Under the pieces are notes generated by a model. It did not search any database. It was given only the letters and a program-made list of their open reading frames with translations, and was not told where the DNA came from. Of a stretch of DNA of 64,000 nucleotides, positions 22,590 to 32,621 are shown piece after piece. Within the stretch, counting starts at the first letter, position 1. Each line of letters opens with the position of its first letter. This stretch comes from Carpediemonas membranifera (lineage: Eukaryota; Fornicata): contig JAHDYR010000033.1 in NCBI GenBank assembly GCA_019828565.1, positions 1-64,000 on the forward strand, written 5' to 3'. The position numbers were made by a program, and so were the translations under genes.

Positions 22590-23671
22590 AATGCCAGAAA
22601 AAATGGCATTTGCAAGAAAAACTAAACGCGTTCAAACAATTTAGCGACGCCTTGCCATGGGATGTAAAGCAATATGCAACTAATACTGGGCCCAAGGAAC
22701 GTTGATACGTACTGCTCTCATGAACTCACTCACTTTTCAGCAGAGCTCGACCAAAAACTAACAGAGGCTTGCCCGAGGTGTGCTTAAGCCAGCTCCAACT
22801 CTCTCTCAGTCTGTGACAGCTCCCCAAAAAAATTATTCTTGCTCAAAGTTGAGGTTTTCGGGAAATACTGCCAAAAAAGTTTGCTTCTGCTCAAGAACGG
22901 GGGATGCGCGTTGGATACCGACACCGTTACGTAACAGTTTAACATTCATTATAACAGCGCTAGCCTCCAGATTTCCTTGCGCACGCCTTTATCTGGAGAA
23001 AATAGCACAAACTTTCGCAAGCAAACGCAAATCGATAGAAAAATATGTTTCATGTCCAACGGAGCTAAAACTGAGCACAGTGTTATTCATCCTTCTATTC
23101 TACTAGTTTATCACTTCAAAAGGATCTGAACTTCAGTATTGATGGTGTTATAGGCACTGGTTCGGTTCGAGTCAAAACTGACTAAACTGTGACGACGGCT
23201 AGGTGTTGAAACATGCCATACTCACTCGTAGCGTGGCGCTTAATAGTGCCAGAATTGCTTCACTGCCACAAATCAATGGAGGTTCATGTTTGTGCATAAA
23301 GTACACAAACATGAGAAGACACGAATTCGTCACTGAATTAGAGACGATGCGCATAAGAATCAAAGATTTGGTTCAAATAGAGGAATACTACCTCTTTGCA
23401 GACGATATCGCGAAGGAATACCTTGATGTTGCGTCCATATACCTGATGAAGGCAATCCTACGTTCTCAGTGAGGCAACTAGCAAACATGAACCGTATCAA
23501 GAGACAAATATTGAAGCACTCCCCGTCCACATCATGTTTGATAAATTTTCTGGTGTCATTCTGCTGTTAATATCAGACAAGCAAACAACGTAGTGATGCG
23601 GAGAGACCGCGTGCTGCTAGAATACGCAGGGCATGATGCACCTGTTGATACCAGGAGCGCTGTCTGGTATG
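22590..23671. other. Element E left interior, AT-richer, one possible tiny ORF
   Basis: The base composition is more AT-rich than the neighbourhood. The only candidate gene is a 54-codon frame starting at ATG 23311 (MRRHEFVTELETM) and ending at 23472; it matches nothing I recognise and may be chance. Confidence 0.35.
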
Positions 23672-23846
23672 ATGATTAATTGCAACGAACGCGATCACCG
23701 GAAATTACCTTACCTTACCTTACCTGCAGGTACCATGGGTGTTCGTTTTCGTCTCCAAACGCCATCGTGTAAGAGCATAAAGAGCATTTTCTGTTTACTG
23801 TGCCGTTGGGGGATTGATGGCGCTGGCGTAGGGGTGCTGTGTAGGC

Positions 23847-24375
23847 GCCAGGGATGAGGCGCCAGGATGAGGCGCCAGGGATGAGACGCCAGGGATGAGG
23901 GAGCCAAGATGAGGGCGCCAGGGATGAGGCGCCAGGGATGAGGCGCCAGGGATGAGGCGCCAGGATGAGGGAGCCAAGATGAGGGCGCCAGGGATGAGGC
24001 GCCAGGGATGAGGCGCCAGGGATGAGGGCGCCAGGGATGAGGCGCCAGGGATGAGGCGCCAGGGATGAGGCGCCAGGGATGAGGCGCCAGGGATGAGACG
24101 CCAGGGATGAGGCGCCAGGGATGAGACGCCAGGGATGAGACGCCAGGGATGAGACGCCAGGGATGAGGCGCCAGGGATGAGGCGCCAGGGATGAGGCGCC
24201 AGGGATGAGGCGCCAGGGATGAGGCGCCAGGATGAGGGAGCCAAGATGAGGCGCCAGGGATGAGGCGCCAGGGATGAGGCGCCAGGGATGAGGCGCCAGG
24301 GATGAGGCGCCAGGGATGAGGCGCCAGGGATGAGGCGCCAGGATGAGGGAGCCAAGATGAGGGCGCCAGGGATGA
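23847..24375 (+). repeat. Minisatellite, 14-bp unit GCGCCAGGGATGAG
   Basis: About 37 tandem copies of GCGCCAGGGATGAG with variants (GCGCCAGGATGAG, GAGCCAAGATGAG, GACGCCAGGGATGA). The homologous array at 36378-36660 has about half as many. Confidence 0.92.
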
Positions 24376-24390
24376 GGAGTACAGTATTTG

Positions 24391-24730
24391 AACCCCGAAA
24401 ACGCCATATTACCAGCACCAATGAGCTTCATCAACGAAGATGCGCTCACTGGTGCCTGTTATGGCGTTTTCGGGGTCATCGACATTCTGCTCCCAAATCT
24501 GCACCTGTATTTTCGTGAGCATGCCCGGGAGCTGGGCCAGACGAGTGGTGCCACAGGGACTAAGCTCCGCTGCTCAGCCTCTGCCAGGCGACACTCGTCT
24601 GAATTCTGCACGAAAAAATTCAGACGACGAATGATGGGCAAAGGGCCGCGAAAACGCTGAAGTACCAGCGCAAGTAGAGCGGTTTGCAATAAAATAGCTT
24701 ACTTGCGCTGGTGCTGGCGTTTTCGGGGCC
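24391..24730. repeat. Hairpin pair between the minisatellites, left copy
   Basis: Hairpin 1 (24391-24476) pairs CCCCGAAAACGCCAT...CCAGCACCA with TGGTGCC...ATGGCGTTTTCGGGG. Hairpin 2 (24644-24730) pairs GCGAAAACGCTG...CAGCGCAAGTA with TACTTGCGCTG...GGCGTTTTCGG. A shorter stem, TCGTCTGAATT/AATTCAGACGA, lies between them (about 24596-24630). The outer arms of the two hairpins resemble each other. Confidence 0.8.
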
Positions 24731-24734
24731 TGAA

Positions 24735-25950
24735 TTGCCCCGGGCGCTCTCCAGGCTTCTCTCTCCCGGGCTCCTCTCTCCCGGGCGCTCTCCCGGGCTT
24801 CTCTCTCCCGCGCTCTTCTCCCCGGGCGCTCTCCCGGGCTTCTCTCTCCCGCGCTCCTCTCTCCCGGGCGCTCTCCCGGGCTTCTCTCTCCCGGGCTCTT
24901 CTCCCCCGGGCGCTCTCCCGGGCTCCTCTCTCCCGCGCTCTTCTCCCCCGGGCGCTCTCCCGGGCTCCTCTCTCCCGCGCTCTTCTCCCCCGGGCTCCTC
25001 TCCCCTGGGCTCCTCTCTCCCGGGCTCTTCTCCCCCGGGCGCTCTCCCGGGCTCCTCTCTCCCGCGCTCTTCTCCCCGGGCGCTCCCGGGCTTCTCTCCC
25101 GGGCTCTTCTCCCCGGGCGCTCTCCCGGGCTCCTCTCTCCGCGCTCTTCTCCCCGGGCTCCTCTCCTGAACTCCTCTCCCCGGGCTCTTCTCCCCGGGCG
25201 CTCCCGGGCTTCTCTCCCGGGCTCCTCTCTCCCCGAGAACTCTCGGGCTATCTCATCCCCGGGCTCCTCTCTCCCGGGCTCTTCTCCCCGGGCTCCTCTC
25301 CCGGGACTCATATCTCACGGGCTCTTCTCTCCCGGAGCTCTCCCGGGCTCTTCTCCCCGGGCTCCTCTCCCGGGCTCCTCTCTCCCGCGCTCTTCTCCCC
25401 CGGGCTCCTCTCCCCTGGGCTCCTCTCTCCCGCGCTCTTCTCCCCGAGGCTCCTCTCCATCTCCCGCTCTCCTCTCTCCCCGGGCTCTCTCCCCGGGCTT
25501 CTCTCCCCGGGCTCTTCTCCCCGGGCTCCTCTCTCCCGCGCTCTTCTCCCCCGGGCGCTCTCCCGGGCTCCTCTCTCCCGCGCTCTTCTCCCCCGGGCGC
25601 TCTCCCGGGCTCCTCTCTCCCGCGCTCTTCTCCCCCGGGCGCTCTCCCGGGCTCCTCTCTCCCGCGCTCTTCTCCCCCGGGCTCCTCTCCCCTGGGCTCC
25701 TCTCTCCCGCGCTCTTCTCCCCCGGGCGCTCTCCCGGGCTTCTCTCTCCCGGGCTCCTCTCTCCCGGGCGCTCTCCCGGGCTTCTCTCTCCCGGGCTCCT
25801 CTCTCCCGGGCGCTCTCCCGGGCTCCTCTCTCCCGCGCTCTTCTCCCCCGGGCTCCTCTCCCGGGCTCCTCTCTCCCGCGCTCTTCTCCCCCGGGCTCCT
25901 CTCCCCTGGGCTCCTGTCCCCAGCGCTGTTTCCCAGGCGCTCTGCTCTCT
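24735..25950 (+). repeat. CCCGGG-rich pyrimidine minisatellite
   Basis: A 1.2-kb array of 12-15-bp units such as CTCTCCCGGGCTCCT and CTCTTCTCCCCCGGGCG with a higher-order period of about 42 bp. One strand is almost purely pyrimidine plus CCCGGG. The homologous array at 37015-37275 is much shorter. Confidence 0.9.
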
Positions 25951-26410
25951 CCAGCGTCCTCACTCGTAAATGTACGTTGCTGTCTTGTCTGCTTGATCTG
26001 ATTTCATTTAGTGTGCACTTTAGGGGATAGTTTCATTGCAACGCCAAAATGGCGAGTTCAGGTTGTAGCAATGATCTGATGCGCGGAACGTACTAGAAAA
26101 CATTGCAATTACAACGCAAAGCAGCGAAAAGCGGAGAAATCAACATCAATAACAACATCAACACCAAAAGAACAGTATCCCAAAGAATTGTGGGCGTTGC
26201 TGCGCCAAAGAGCAATAAATGACCACAAAGCATTCGCTTATGCACAATTAGCTGCCAGAAAGAACACTACACCGTTACTTTGGATCATTCCAGTTCGCCG
26301 GAGATGACGCAGGTCCAGAACGCTGCCTTGGAGGGCTGGTGAAGCGGTTGTGTAGCGCTTACTCGCCTGGCCTTTGGGGCTCTCTCAACATCCTTCCAGA
26401 CTACTGCATT

Positions 26411-26824
26411 GTCATTCACCGGAGGAGCAGGCCAGAGTCACTTGCCATCTGGCGCATCATGAGGAGATATTGGAATGTGATGATGTGTTTATTGACTAAA
26501 TGAGCTGGAATTAGGCGGGTTTGATGTTGCTTACATGTTCTGTGGCATGCCTGATGTCCAAAGATGTATTTTGGCACAGTGATGTTGTTTAGTGTGCTCA
26601 TTGCTGACCGCATAGTTATCTGACGTCAATGTGTCGTGTTGATGGCAAGAAATCGATGGTAGCTCGCACGTTTGAGGTAGTTGCTTGTTGCATCGATGCA
26701 ACGCACTTTAAGGATTAACCACCTGTACCCCATAGCCGTTTCCTAAGGCCAAATGCGGTCCTCTGTAGCGTATATACACGCGTGAATTGGGACTAGATGG
26801 GACTAGATGCAGTGTTGTGGCATG
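26411..26824 (+). repeat. 414-bp direct repeat, copy 1
   Basis: GTCATTCACCGG to GTTGTGGCATG, about 99% identical to 35722-36135 and of equal length. The first 150 bp recur again at 37738-37887. No gene seen. Confidence 0.9.
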
Positions 26825-26957
26825 CCCGGTCTAGCTGAATCCACAAATGTGGATCGGCTCGGGCTGCCGTATAGGTGGCCTGCTCTGGACTTATGGCTGG
26901 AGATACAGTTGGCAGGTAGTTGACTCGTACATGCTCATATGGACAACCGACGGCCAT

Positions 26958-28300
26958 TTACTTCTGGTGCTTTTCCTGCTCTCTCTTCTCCATCAGGTCG
27001 TCATACTCGGCCCTCGTCAGCCTCACAGTTGTCATCCCGGCATCACGGATGTGCTCAAAGGCCTCAACGGGCAGCTTCGGCATCCCGTCGTCGCTGTCGC
27101 TGCTGCTGCCGAAGTCTGACTCGCTCTCGTGATAGCGGCGAAGGCGAATGCGTCTGCTGGGCTCCCTGGCCTTCATAGAGTCATAGAGCGGAGCGAGCCC
27201 ACTTCCATTGGTCCCGCTACGGACACCCTCATCGGTATCTCTCTCAGACATATCACACTCAACCTGTTGTGACTGAACAAATGACAGGTTGTCGACGAGG
27301 CTATCCTCGGCATCGCTGTCTGAACTCTCCTCATCCTCCCACTCTCCTTCCAGCATCTCCAACCCGGCCTCATCGTCAGACTCGCCCTCCACCGCGGTCT
27401 CCGGCATCTCTGCCTCGCCAGCTGTCTCGTCAAACAGCGCCTCATCGTCAGACTCCCCCTCCCCCGTGTCGACCCCATCGGGATTACGCTGGTCGTGGAG
27501 CTGGACCATCCTAATCCTGAGCTTGTTGTAAAGCCAGTCATCGAGCGTCGGCGGCACCAGGTCGGCAGAGCTTCGGATCTCCGGGTTGAGATCGAGGATC
27601 GTTGGGCGTCGCGTGGTCGTTAAGTGACTGGACGCCAACTGGCGCCTGAACTGCTCATCGGTCAGGCTGATGCGCTTGTCCTTAATGACCTTACGAACCT
27701 TGGTCGGATCCCTGGGCCTGCCCGTCCGTCTCTGTGTCTCAATCACCCGCTTCTTGAGCTGATTGAGATCGACATGCACAGTGGGCGCATAGCGAAGCTG
27801 GTTAACACTCAGCCCGACCGACTTGAGAGCCTGCGAGAAGGTGCTAGGCATCACAGTGGACATCGTGGATGGTGCCCCGGTGAATAGCAACCAGTCAGCG
27901 AGTTCCGGGGGAATCTGGAGCTCGCTCACATCAATATCGCGGGCTGATGTGGCAGTCATGCCTGTGTGGCTGATGATAAGAGCCAGCGCATTGTAGGGGA
28001 AGACTAGTCGGACAATAGCTTCCGATGCGACAGGCTCAAACTGCCCAAGCGGCTTGACATTGTCTCTGCCGGAGTTTCGGAATGAGTTGACGGCACTGAG
28101 AGTGACAGCAGCGGTTGCCTTGCTCAATGATGCAGCAAAACCGGGCACAAGCGATCTAACCTCCTCGGGCCGGATCACGGAGAGCGCTTCGTCCTCGGTA
28201 CTCCCTCGCTCACGTTGTACGAATTGAACGAACCGCGAAAGGTTGTTTGCGGCCGCTTTCCGGGAAGATTTCTTGCTGATGGTGCACAACCAAGCATTCT
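26958..28300 (-). pseudogene. Unrecognised acidic protein gene, 5' end separated by transposon F
   Basis: The frame encodes about 450 residues. The first half looks globular and helical (KKSSRKAAANNLSRFVQFVQ, then ALALIISHTGMTATSARDID, which faintly resembles the core of tyrosine recombinases, but no R-H-R-Y set is visible). The second half is strongly acidic (ESDDEALFDE, EESSDSDAEDS) and ends in a short charged helix. Transposon F lies after codon 8 or 15. Joining 32621-32574 to 28300 restores an ATG start (MEGSPRE or METSMQDV) without a frame change, so the gene was whole before F arrived. It is divergent from the OTU gene at 33854. Function unknown. Confidence 0.55.
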
Positions 28301-28302
28301 TC

Positions 28303-28370
28303 CATACTGTCTCCGGGGGGGGTGAGGTACCCACCTCGAATGGGTACCTTACCCATGGGTAAGGTACCCA
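28303..28370 (+). repeat. Element F left terminal inverted repeat (68 bp)
   Basis: Exact reverse complement of 32506-32573. Its inner end (28341-28370) is a perfect 30-bp palindrome centred on CCATGG and carrying GGTACC twice; the outer part has a run of eight G. Confidence 0.92.
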
Positions 28371-28973
28371 GTATCTTTAAAAAATTCATTAAAATTCGGT
28401 CAAGAGGTGGGTATGGTACCCATTTTTGCCCATTTTTCGACCAAATCTTCTTCCAATCTCAAGATTGAGCGTAGGAATATTTCTATAGATCTAGTAAAGG
28501 TTAGTTCAAGGCAAATAAGGACACGAGCTAGATCTATGGGAATATTCCAACGTACAATCGCGAGATATTAAAAAGATTCACTGGTTTTTGCGAGAATTGA
28601 GGCTGCTGCTCTGTAGGAAGTTCAGAAAGAGAGGAAACTTCTCCCATGAGTAGTACCTAACTATAGAAGTATCCTGAGGGTACAACTTTATTTATTTTTA
28701 TTTGCACTCACTTTGGATATTTCGAAAAAGACAGTATGCGCCGTGTCCGCATTCAGGCGTAGAGGAGGACTAGCACATCCATTTCCATTTAAATTAAACC
28801 TATTCCAAGCAATTCAATGAATGACTCGAGAAAGATTCAGTCGATTTATTTCCAAAGACGATGAAAATGAATACAAAGAGTCTTCGAACCTCGCGAAAAG
28901 AAACGAAAACAACATCAAACATCCACGCAGGCACTAAGAAGCCAATGTGCATCAAGATTCGCGCCATCAGTGG
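28371..28973. other. Element F left subterminal noncoding region
   Basis: AT-rich, with no open frame of note. Confidence 0.5.
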
Positions 28974-29246
28974 TTACTGACCGCGAACTATGCTGTTTGT
29001 GGCGAATGCAATCACAGCTTCTTCAATGATGCGAGAAGAACGCACAATTGCGTTCAGCTCTTTCGGTATGCGTGAATCGAGGTAAAGATTCTCATTAATG
29101 TGGTTAACCTCGGCAGCGACATCTTGAATGGACAAACACTTGGAAACAACGCGCATGCAGGCCGAAATCTCGCGATCACAAACGTTAAACGCCAGTTTGT
29201 GGCTGATCAGCTTTGAGCTATCACTTCTTTCTTCATATTGATCCAT
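28974..29246 (-). CDS. Small ORF of element F, not recognised
   Basis: A 90-codon frame from ATG 29246 (MDQYEERSDSSKLIS) to a stop at 28974, downstream of the transposase on the same strand with a 157-bp gap. The predicted product is helical (VAAEVNHINENLYLDSRI). No known domain. It could be a second gene of the transposon or chance. Confidence 0.35.
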   Translation of the reverse strand: MDQYEERSDSSKLISHKLAFNVCDREISACMRVVSKCLSIQDVAAEVNHINENLYLDSRIPKELNAIVRSSRIIEEAVIAFATNSIVRGQ

Positions 29247-29403
29247 CTTGTCCGAATTGCGCACTTCTTTCTTCGGATTTACGAAAGGTCCCGATAAAGG
29301 AGCCTTCCGTCGGCTGAAGCGTGGAACTGTATCATATTACATACAATCGAGTAAATTCATAAACGGGTGTCTCGCCATAAATCCTTCTTTATATTCTTCA
29401 AAC

Positions 29404-31734
29404 TTACTCATTGTCTGGCTGGAACCCACCAAATGACGGAATAGTAGGCTGTTTCCGTTTCTTGGCACTCTTCCTCGACTTCCCTGGGCGATAAGCCTCG
29501 TCATCAGACGAATCGTGACCAGCTCCCAAATGTTCGCATATACATACCGTGATTTCCACGGGATTACGCGGTTCCGTGCGCTTTGGTAACTGGCAGTGCA
29601 GCATACCATCGTCCCAGACTACCTGGCATGTCATCACATCCTGTGCCATTCTCGAGTCGAATGTTCGCCAGAACGTGGTGAGATCACGTTTCAGCTGGTC
29701 TAGACCTGCGTTCTCCAATGGATCCACACTCATTCCGCGCACCTTCTTCCACATCTGGGCACTCTTCACGCACTCATGTACATGCATGGCAACAAGTGTT
29801 CCCAGCGCCGGAATGCTGTGCTGTCTCCTGCCAGCGGACTCAGTCCTCAGCAACGCACGCTTGATGTACTTCGCCTGGGACATCAGACTGACGAGATGCA
29901 GAATTCGAGCTCTCTGAGCGCGTTGCTTCATCTCCATGTTGGGCAGGAATGATCGCTCAAAATGTTCCTCCAGCATGAACGTCAGAGGGAGCATAGTCTC
30001 CTGATGGATCAACGGAATGACTGCAACGGCAGCGTGCATCTTAAGGGTTATGACACAAGGCTTCTTCATTTCCGCACTCTTGGTCTTGGTGCGGTATGAG
30101 CCATCAGGGCAGATGCTCATTGCGGTGTGGAACGCGTGTATGACTGCGGCGGCGACCCAATGCCAGCGGATCAGCTCAGGGGTCGGGTCCTCCATCGAGT
30201 AGTAAAGATGCTGGAGGTGAGCGATGACACGGAAAAGCTCTCTCACACACTCTGGCACACACGTGATATGTGAGGTAGCCAGGACTGCCAGTCTTGCACG
30301 AGCTCTCTCTTGCTCGTTGCAGCCAACTGTTCTGACGAACTCAGTATTGCCGCTCTGCTGACGCCAGAAAGAGAGTTCTGGGTTGCGTGGTGGTTGTGGA
30401 AACATCTTAACCAGACACGCGACTTGCTCAAGGAGCTCATGGCTGGTGTGCATCAGCGGCGGGGCGACTGTTGTCAACTCGGCAAGAGCAGGGCTGTCCT
30501 GGAACAGAGGGATGAACTGATTCTCATCCCACTTGTACTTACCGTACCGGTGTTGAAGATCCAAGGTGATCCGATCCTTCTCTTTGATCCTCACTCGTCT
30601 GCCTGGGCCCAGTGTACTGCTCAGATGATCAATCTCTTGCTTTTGTGCCGCGTAGTACATCTGTCGGCGGAGGAGTAGGTCGGATAACTGCACAGAGATG
30701 ACCTTGTACTGTGGGTTGGCAGCGGCGATACGATCGCGTATGGTACTGAATCCATACGGGTTGGAAATGAACTCTGAATCACTGAGAACAGAAAACACAC
30801 ACCTGTTCTTGCCGCCGCGCATGGTTCCGAGCAGAACTTGGAGAGCCTTGTTGTCGGCCAGGGTATGGACGCGGCAAATTTGGGCAATAGCGCCAGTCTG
30901 CCGGACACAGAAGTGGAGGTTAACCAAGTTACTGATCTCCGCAGCAATACGGGGGTACAAAGATGGAATTTGGTCCTCGTGGCCGATGAACTCCAAGAGT
31001 GTGAAGACCCGGGTCAACTTCCCAGGAATGGCAATGCCCTCCTTGTCACCAAGCCTGAACTTAACTGCAGTAGTTCCATGCTTCCAGCCGTCAACCCACA
31101 GGCACAACTCAAGGTTGAAGACCCTGCCAGCCTCAACTTCGTCGTCCTTTGCGCATACCTCCAGACATGTCTTCCGAGCAGGCTTATCGGCAACAAATGC
31201 CATCGGACGAAGAAGGACCGAGGTGCATATGGCCTCACAGTCAAAGAAAACCGAACTAACAAAATCCCAGGGGTTGGGGGAAATAATTGTAGAGCGAAGT
31301 CCCTGCCGTCTATGAATCCTGTCGGCCCGGACAGTATCACGTGCCTGTTTCGCATCTATCGCGTCTGCATATAGTAGCTTGGTTGTCTGGCCAAAGCGGA
31401 CAGTGTCAGTCGGGGTGAGCTGCAGACGTTCCACGGTTGCGTCAATGAGCTCCTGCGAACCAATGAAATTGACGGTCTGACCGATAGGGACAGTCAGCCT
31501 GGAGCTGTCAGCTGTGACTGTGACGCCAGCCTCTTGGATGGCATACTCCACGGGAATGAAGCAAGACAGATCGGCCACCTCCTCCTCCGACAGTGCCTCG
31601 CGAAGGCCTGGGATATTGAGTATGCTCATGTCCAGCCCGGCAATCGGCTCCCGGCGCTTCTGAGTCCTTCCTATCGTGGGAATATAGGCCATTTTGGAGG
31701 TATGAGCGACCGGGAGGGGGGGAATGGGGGGCAT
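29404..31734 (-). CDS. Candidate transposase of element F (776 aa)
   Basis: The only long gene between the F inverted repeats, starting at ATG 31734 and open for 776 codons. The middle holds LCLWVDGWKHGTTAVKFRLG (about residues 210-230), HTLADNKALQVLLGTMRGG (about 297-315) and a downstream CVFSVLSDSE. In several eukaryotic DDE-type transposases a D-G block after a beta strand and a later D-K-x-L-x-x-x-L-G block ahead of a Cys motif have this spacing, so I infer an RNase H-fold catalytic core with D219 and D300 as candidate acidic residues. A helical, His-rich region follows (WHWVAAAVIHAFHTAM) and the C-terminus is basic (GKSRKSAKKRKQ), perhaps a nuclear signal. Family assignment is open; the position inside matched TIRs is the main evidence. 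Confidence 0.55.
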   Translation of the reverse strand: MPPIPPLPVAHTSKMAYIPTIGRTQKRREPIAGLDMSILNIPGLREALSEEEVADLSCFIPVEYAIQEAGVTVTADSSRLTVPIGQTVNFIGSQELIDATVERLQLTPTDTVRFGQTTKLLYADAIDAKQARDTVRADRIHRRQGLRSTIISPNPWDFVSSVFFDCEAICTSVLLRPMAFVADKPARKTCLEVCAKDDEVEAGRVFNLELCLWVDGWKHGTTAVKFRLGDKEGIAIPGKLTRVFTLLEFIGHEDQIPSLYPRIAAEISNLVNLHFCVRQTGAIAQICRVHTLADNKALQVLLGTMRGGKNRCVFSVLSDSEFISNPYGFSTIRDRIAAANPQYKVISVQLSDLLLRRQMYYAAQKQEIDHLSSTLGPGRRVRIKEKDRITLDLQHRYGKYKWDENQFIPLFQDSPALAELTTVAPPLMHTSHELLEQVACLVKMFPQPPRNPELSFWRQQSGNTEFVRTVGCNEQERARARLAVLATSHITCVPECVRELFRVIAHLQHLYYSMEDPTPELIRWHWVAAAVIHAFHTAMSICPDGSYRTKTKSAEMKKPCVITLKMHAAVAVIPLIHQETMLPLTFMLEEHFERSFLPNMEMKQRAQRARILHLVSLMSQAKYIKRALLRTESAGRRQHSIPALGTLVAMHVHECVKSAQMWKKVRGMSVDPLENAGLDQLKRDLTTFWRTFDSRMAQDVMTCQVVWDDGMLHCQLPKRTEPRNPVEITVCICEHLGAGHDSSDDEAYRPGKSRKSAKKRKQPTIPSFGGFQPDNE

Positions 31735-32505
31735 TTATGGTATGGCTGGACTCTACTCGGGCAGACTATTATAACGAGGCTCAGACCAGACCTCTACGGC
31801 CGCTATACGAGGAGAAACGAGCCAGTAAGGGCACTAGCGGCCCATGGCCGCAGCAGCGCCCAGCCAAGCTCAGCTATAGGGTCACATGGGGCCCAAAATG
31901 ACGTGCTCATCAGGTCGACTCCCATCTATTGACTTGGTAATTGCAGAGGGCGTTTGAACGCGATGTCCTAATAACCGACTTGGTCGGAGCGGTTCGGCGA
32001 TGACTCCGTTGTATTTCAAGCCTTCTTCTGATGCCGAAACATGCAGTCCTTTTGAGTCAACGCGCGTCCTGTCCGTCAGGCATGAAGGGCATTCAGCAGA
32101 GGCATTGCTGCGGTCTGCAGGCCGCCCTAGCGCTTCAGGATGGCCAACTGCAGGATCTGGACCCATGTCTATCAAATCCATTTTGATCACATCAATGTGT
32201 CAAATCTGACGATTCGACGATGAAGCGTCAGGGACGTTTTCAGGGCGGCAGAAGCGGCTTGTAGACCTGTCATAGACCATAGAGCGATGACGCAGCATGT
32301 TTGTATTTTTTTGTCCGGTTGTTATATCTCCGCATGTATCAACGTAATTGCACTGGACTCACTCTACTGTTGCTATGTGAGTGTAGGGGACCGCGTGGGC
32401 AGCTCTAGAACAGTCATAGACCGGACTTGAGCTCTTGCAGGAAAAAAAACTGGCGGCCTTGGTTGGTGGTTTTTCGGGACCGTATCTAGAAAAGATTCGA
32501 GATAC
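31735..32505. other. Element F right subterminal noncoding region
   Basis: Upstream of the transposase start. No gene seen; it presumably contains the promoter. Confidence 0.45.
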
Positions 32506-32573
32506 GGTGGGTACCTTACCCATGGGTAAGGTACCCATTCGAGGTGGGTACCTCACCCCCCCCGGAGACAGTA
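32506..32573 (-). repeat. Element F right terminal inverted repeat (68 bp)
   Basis: Exact reverse complement of 28303-28370, with the same palindrome at 32506-32535. Confidence 0.92.
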
Positions 32574-32621
32574 TGTCACGTCTTGCATGCTTGTTTCCAT
32601 CTCCCGCGGGCTTCCTTCCAT
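32574..32621 (-). pseudogene. Displaced start of the unrecognised acidic protein gene
   Basis: On the minus strand this piece reads ATG (32621) MEGSPREMETSMQDV and runs up to the right end of transposon F. With one copy of the TC/GA duplication it joins in frame to 28300 (V-KNAWLC). A second in-frame ATG is at 32600. Confidence 0.55.

Larger units (their letters stand above)
23672..26410. repeat. Long repeat A, left copy (minisatellites and hairpins)
   Basis: This block recurs at about 36203-37737 with near-identical nonrepetitive parts and shorter tandem arrays. Order: a TACCT run, a 14-bp minisatellite, a hairpin pair, a CCCGGG-rich minisatellite and a unique tail (25950-26410). Long ORFs across the arrays are low-complexity artefacts. 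No gene is supported. Confidence 0.85.
28303..32573 (-). mobile_element. Element F: TIR DNA transposon with a candidate transposase
   Basis: Perfect 68-bp inverted repeats (28303-28370, 32506-32573) begin CATACTGTC and enclose 4.27 kb with one large gene on the minus strand. A 2-bp duplication TC (28301-28302, 32574-32575) flanks it, and deletion restores the host ORF. The termini resemble those of element E (CATGCAGTC). Confidence 0.85.

Noticed and set aside
22780-23106. 108-codon ORF in element E
   Set aside because: No ATG-led coding character, compositionally like the surrounding noncoding DNA.
23847-24375. CRISPR-like array
   Set aside because: The units are contiguous 14-bp repeats with no spacers, in a eukaryote.
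23715-26001. Long open frames across the minisatellites (repeats of ASSLAPHPWRLIPG, ERSPGERPG, SRAPLSRALL types)
   Set aside because: They arise because 14- and 42-bp tandem units lack stops in several frames on both strands at once; composition is purely repeat-driven.
26958-28300. Tyrosine recombinase (Crypton/DIRS-like) assignment
   Set aside because: Only a weak HTG-like block is visible; the catalytic R, H-x-x-R and Tyr are not found, so I left the protein unassigned.
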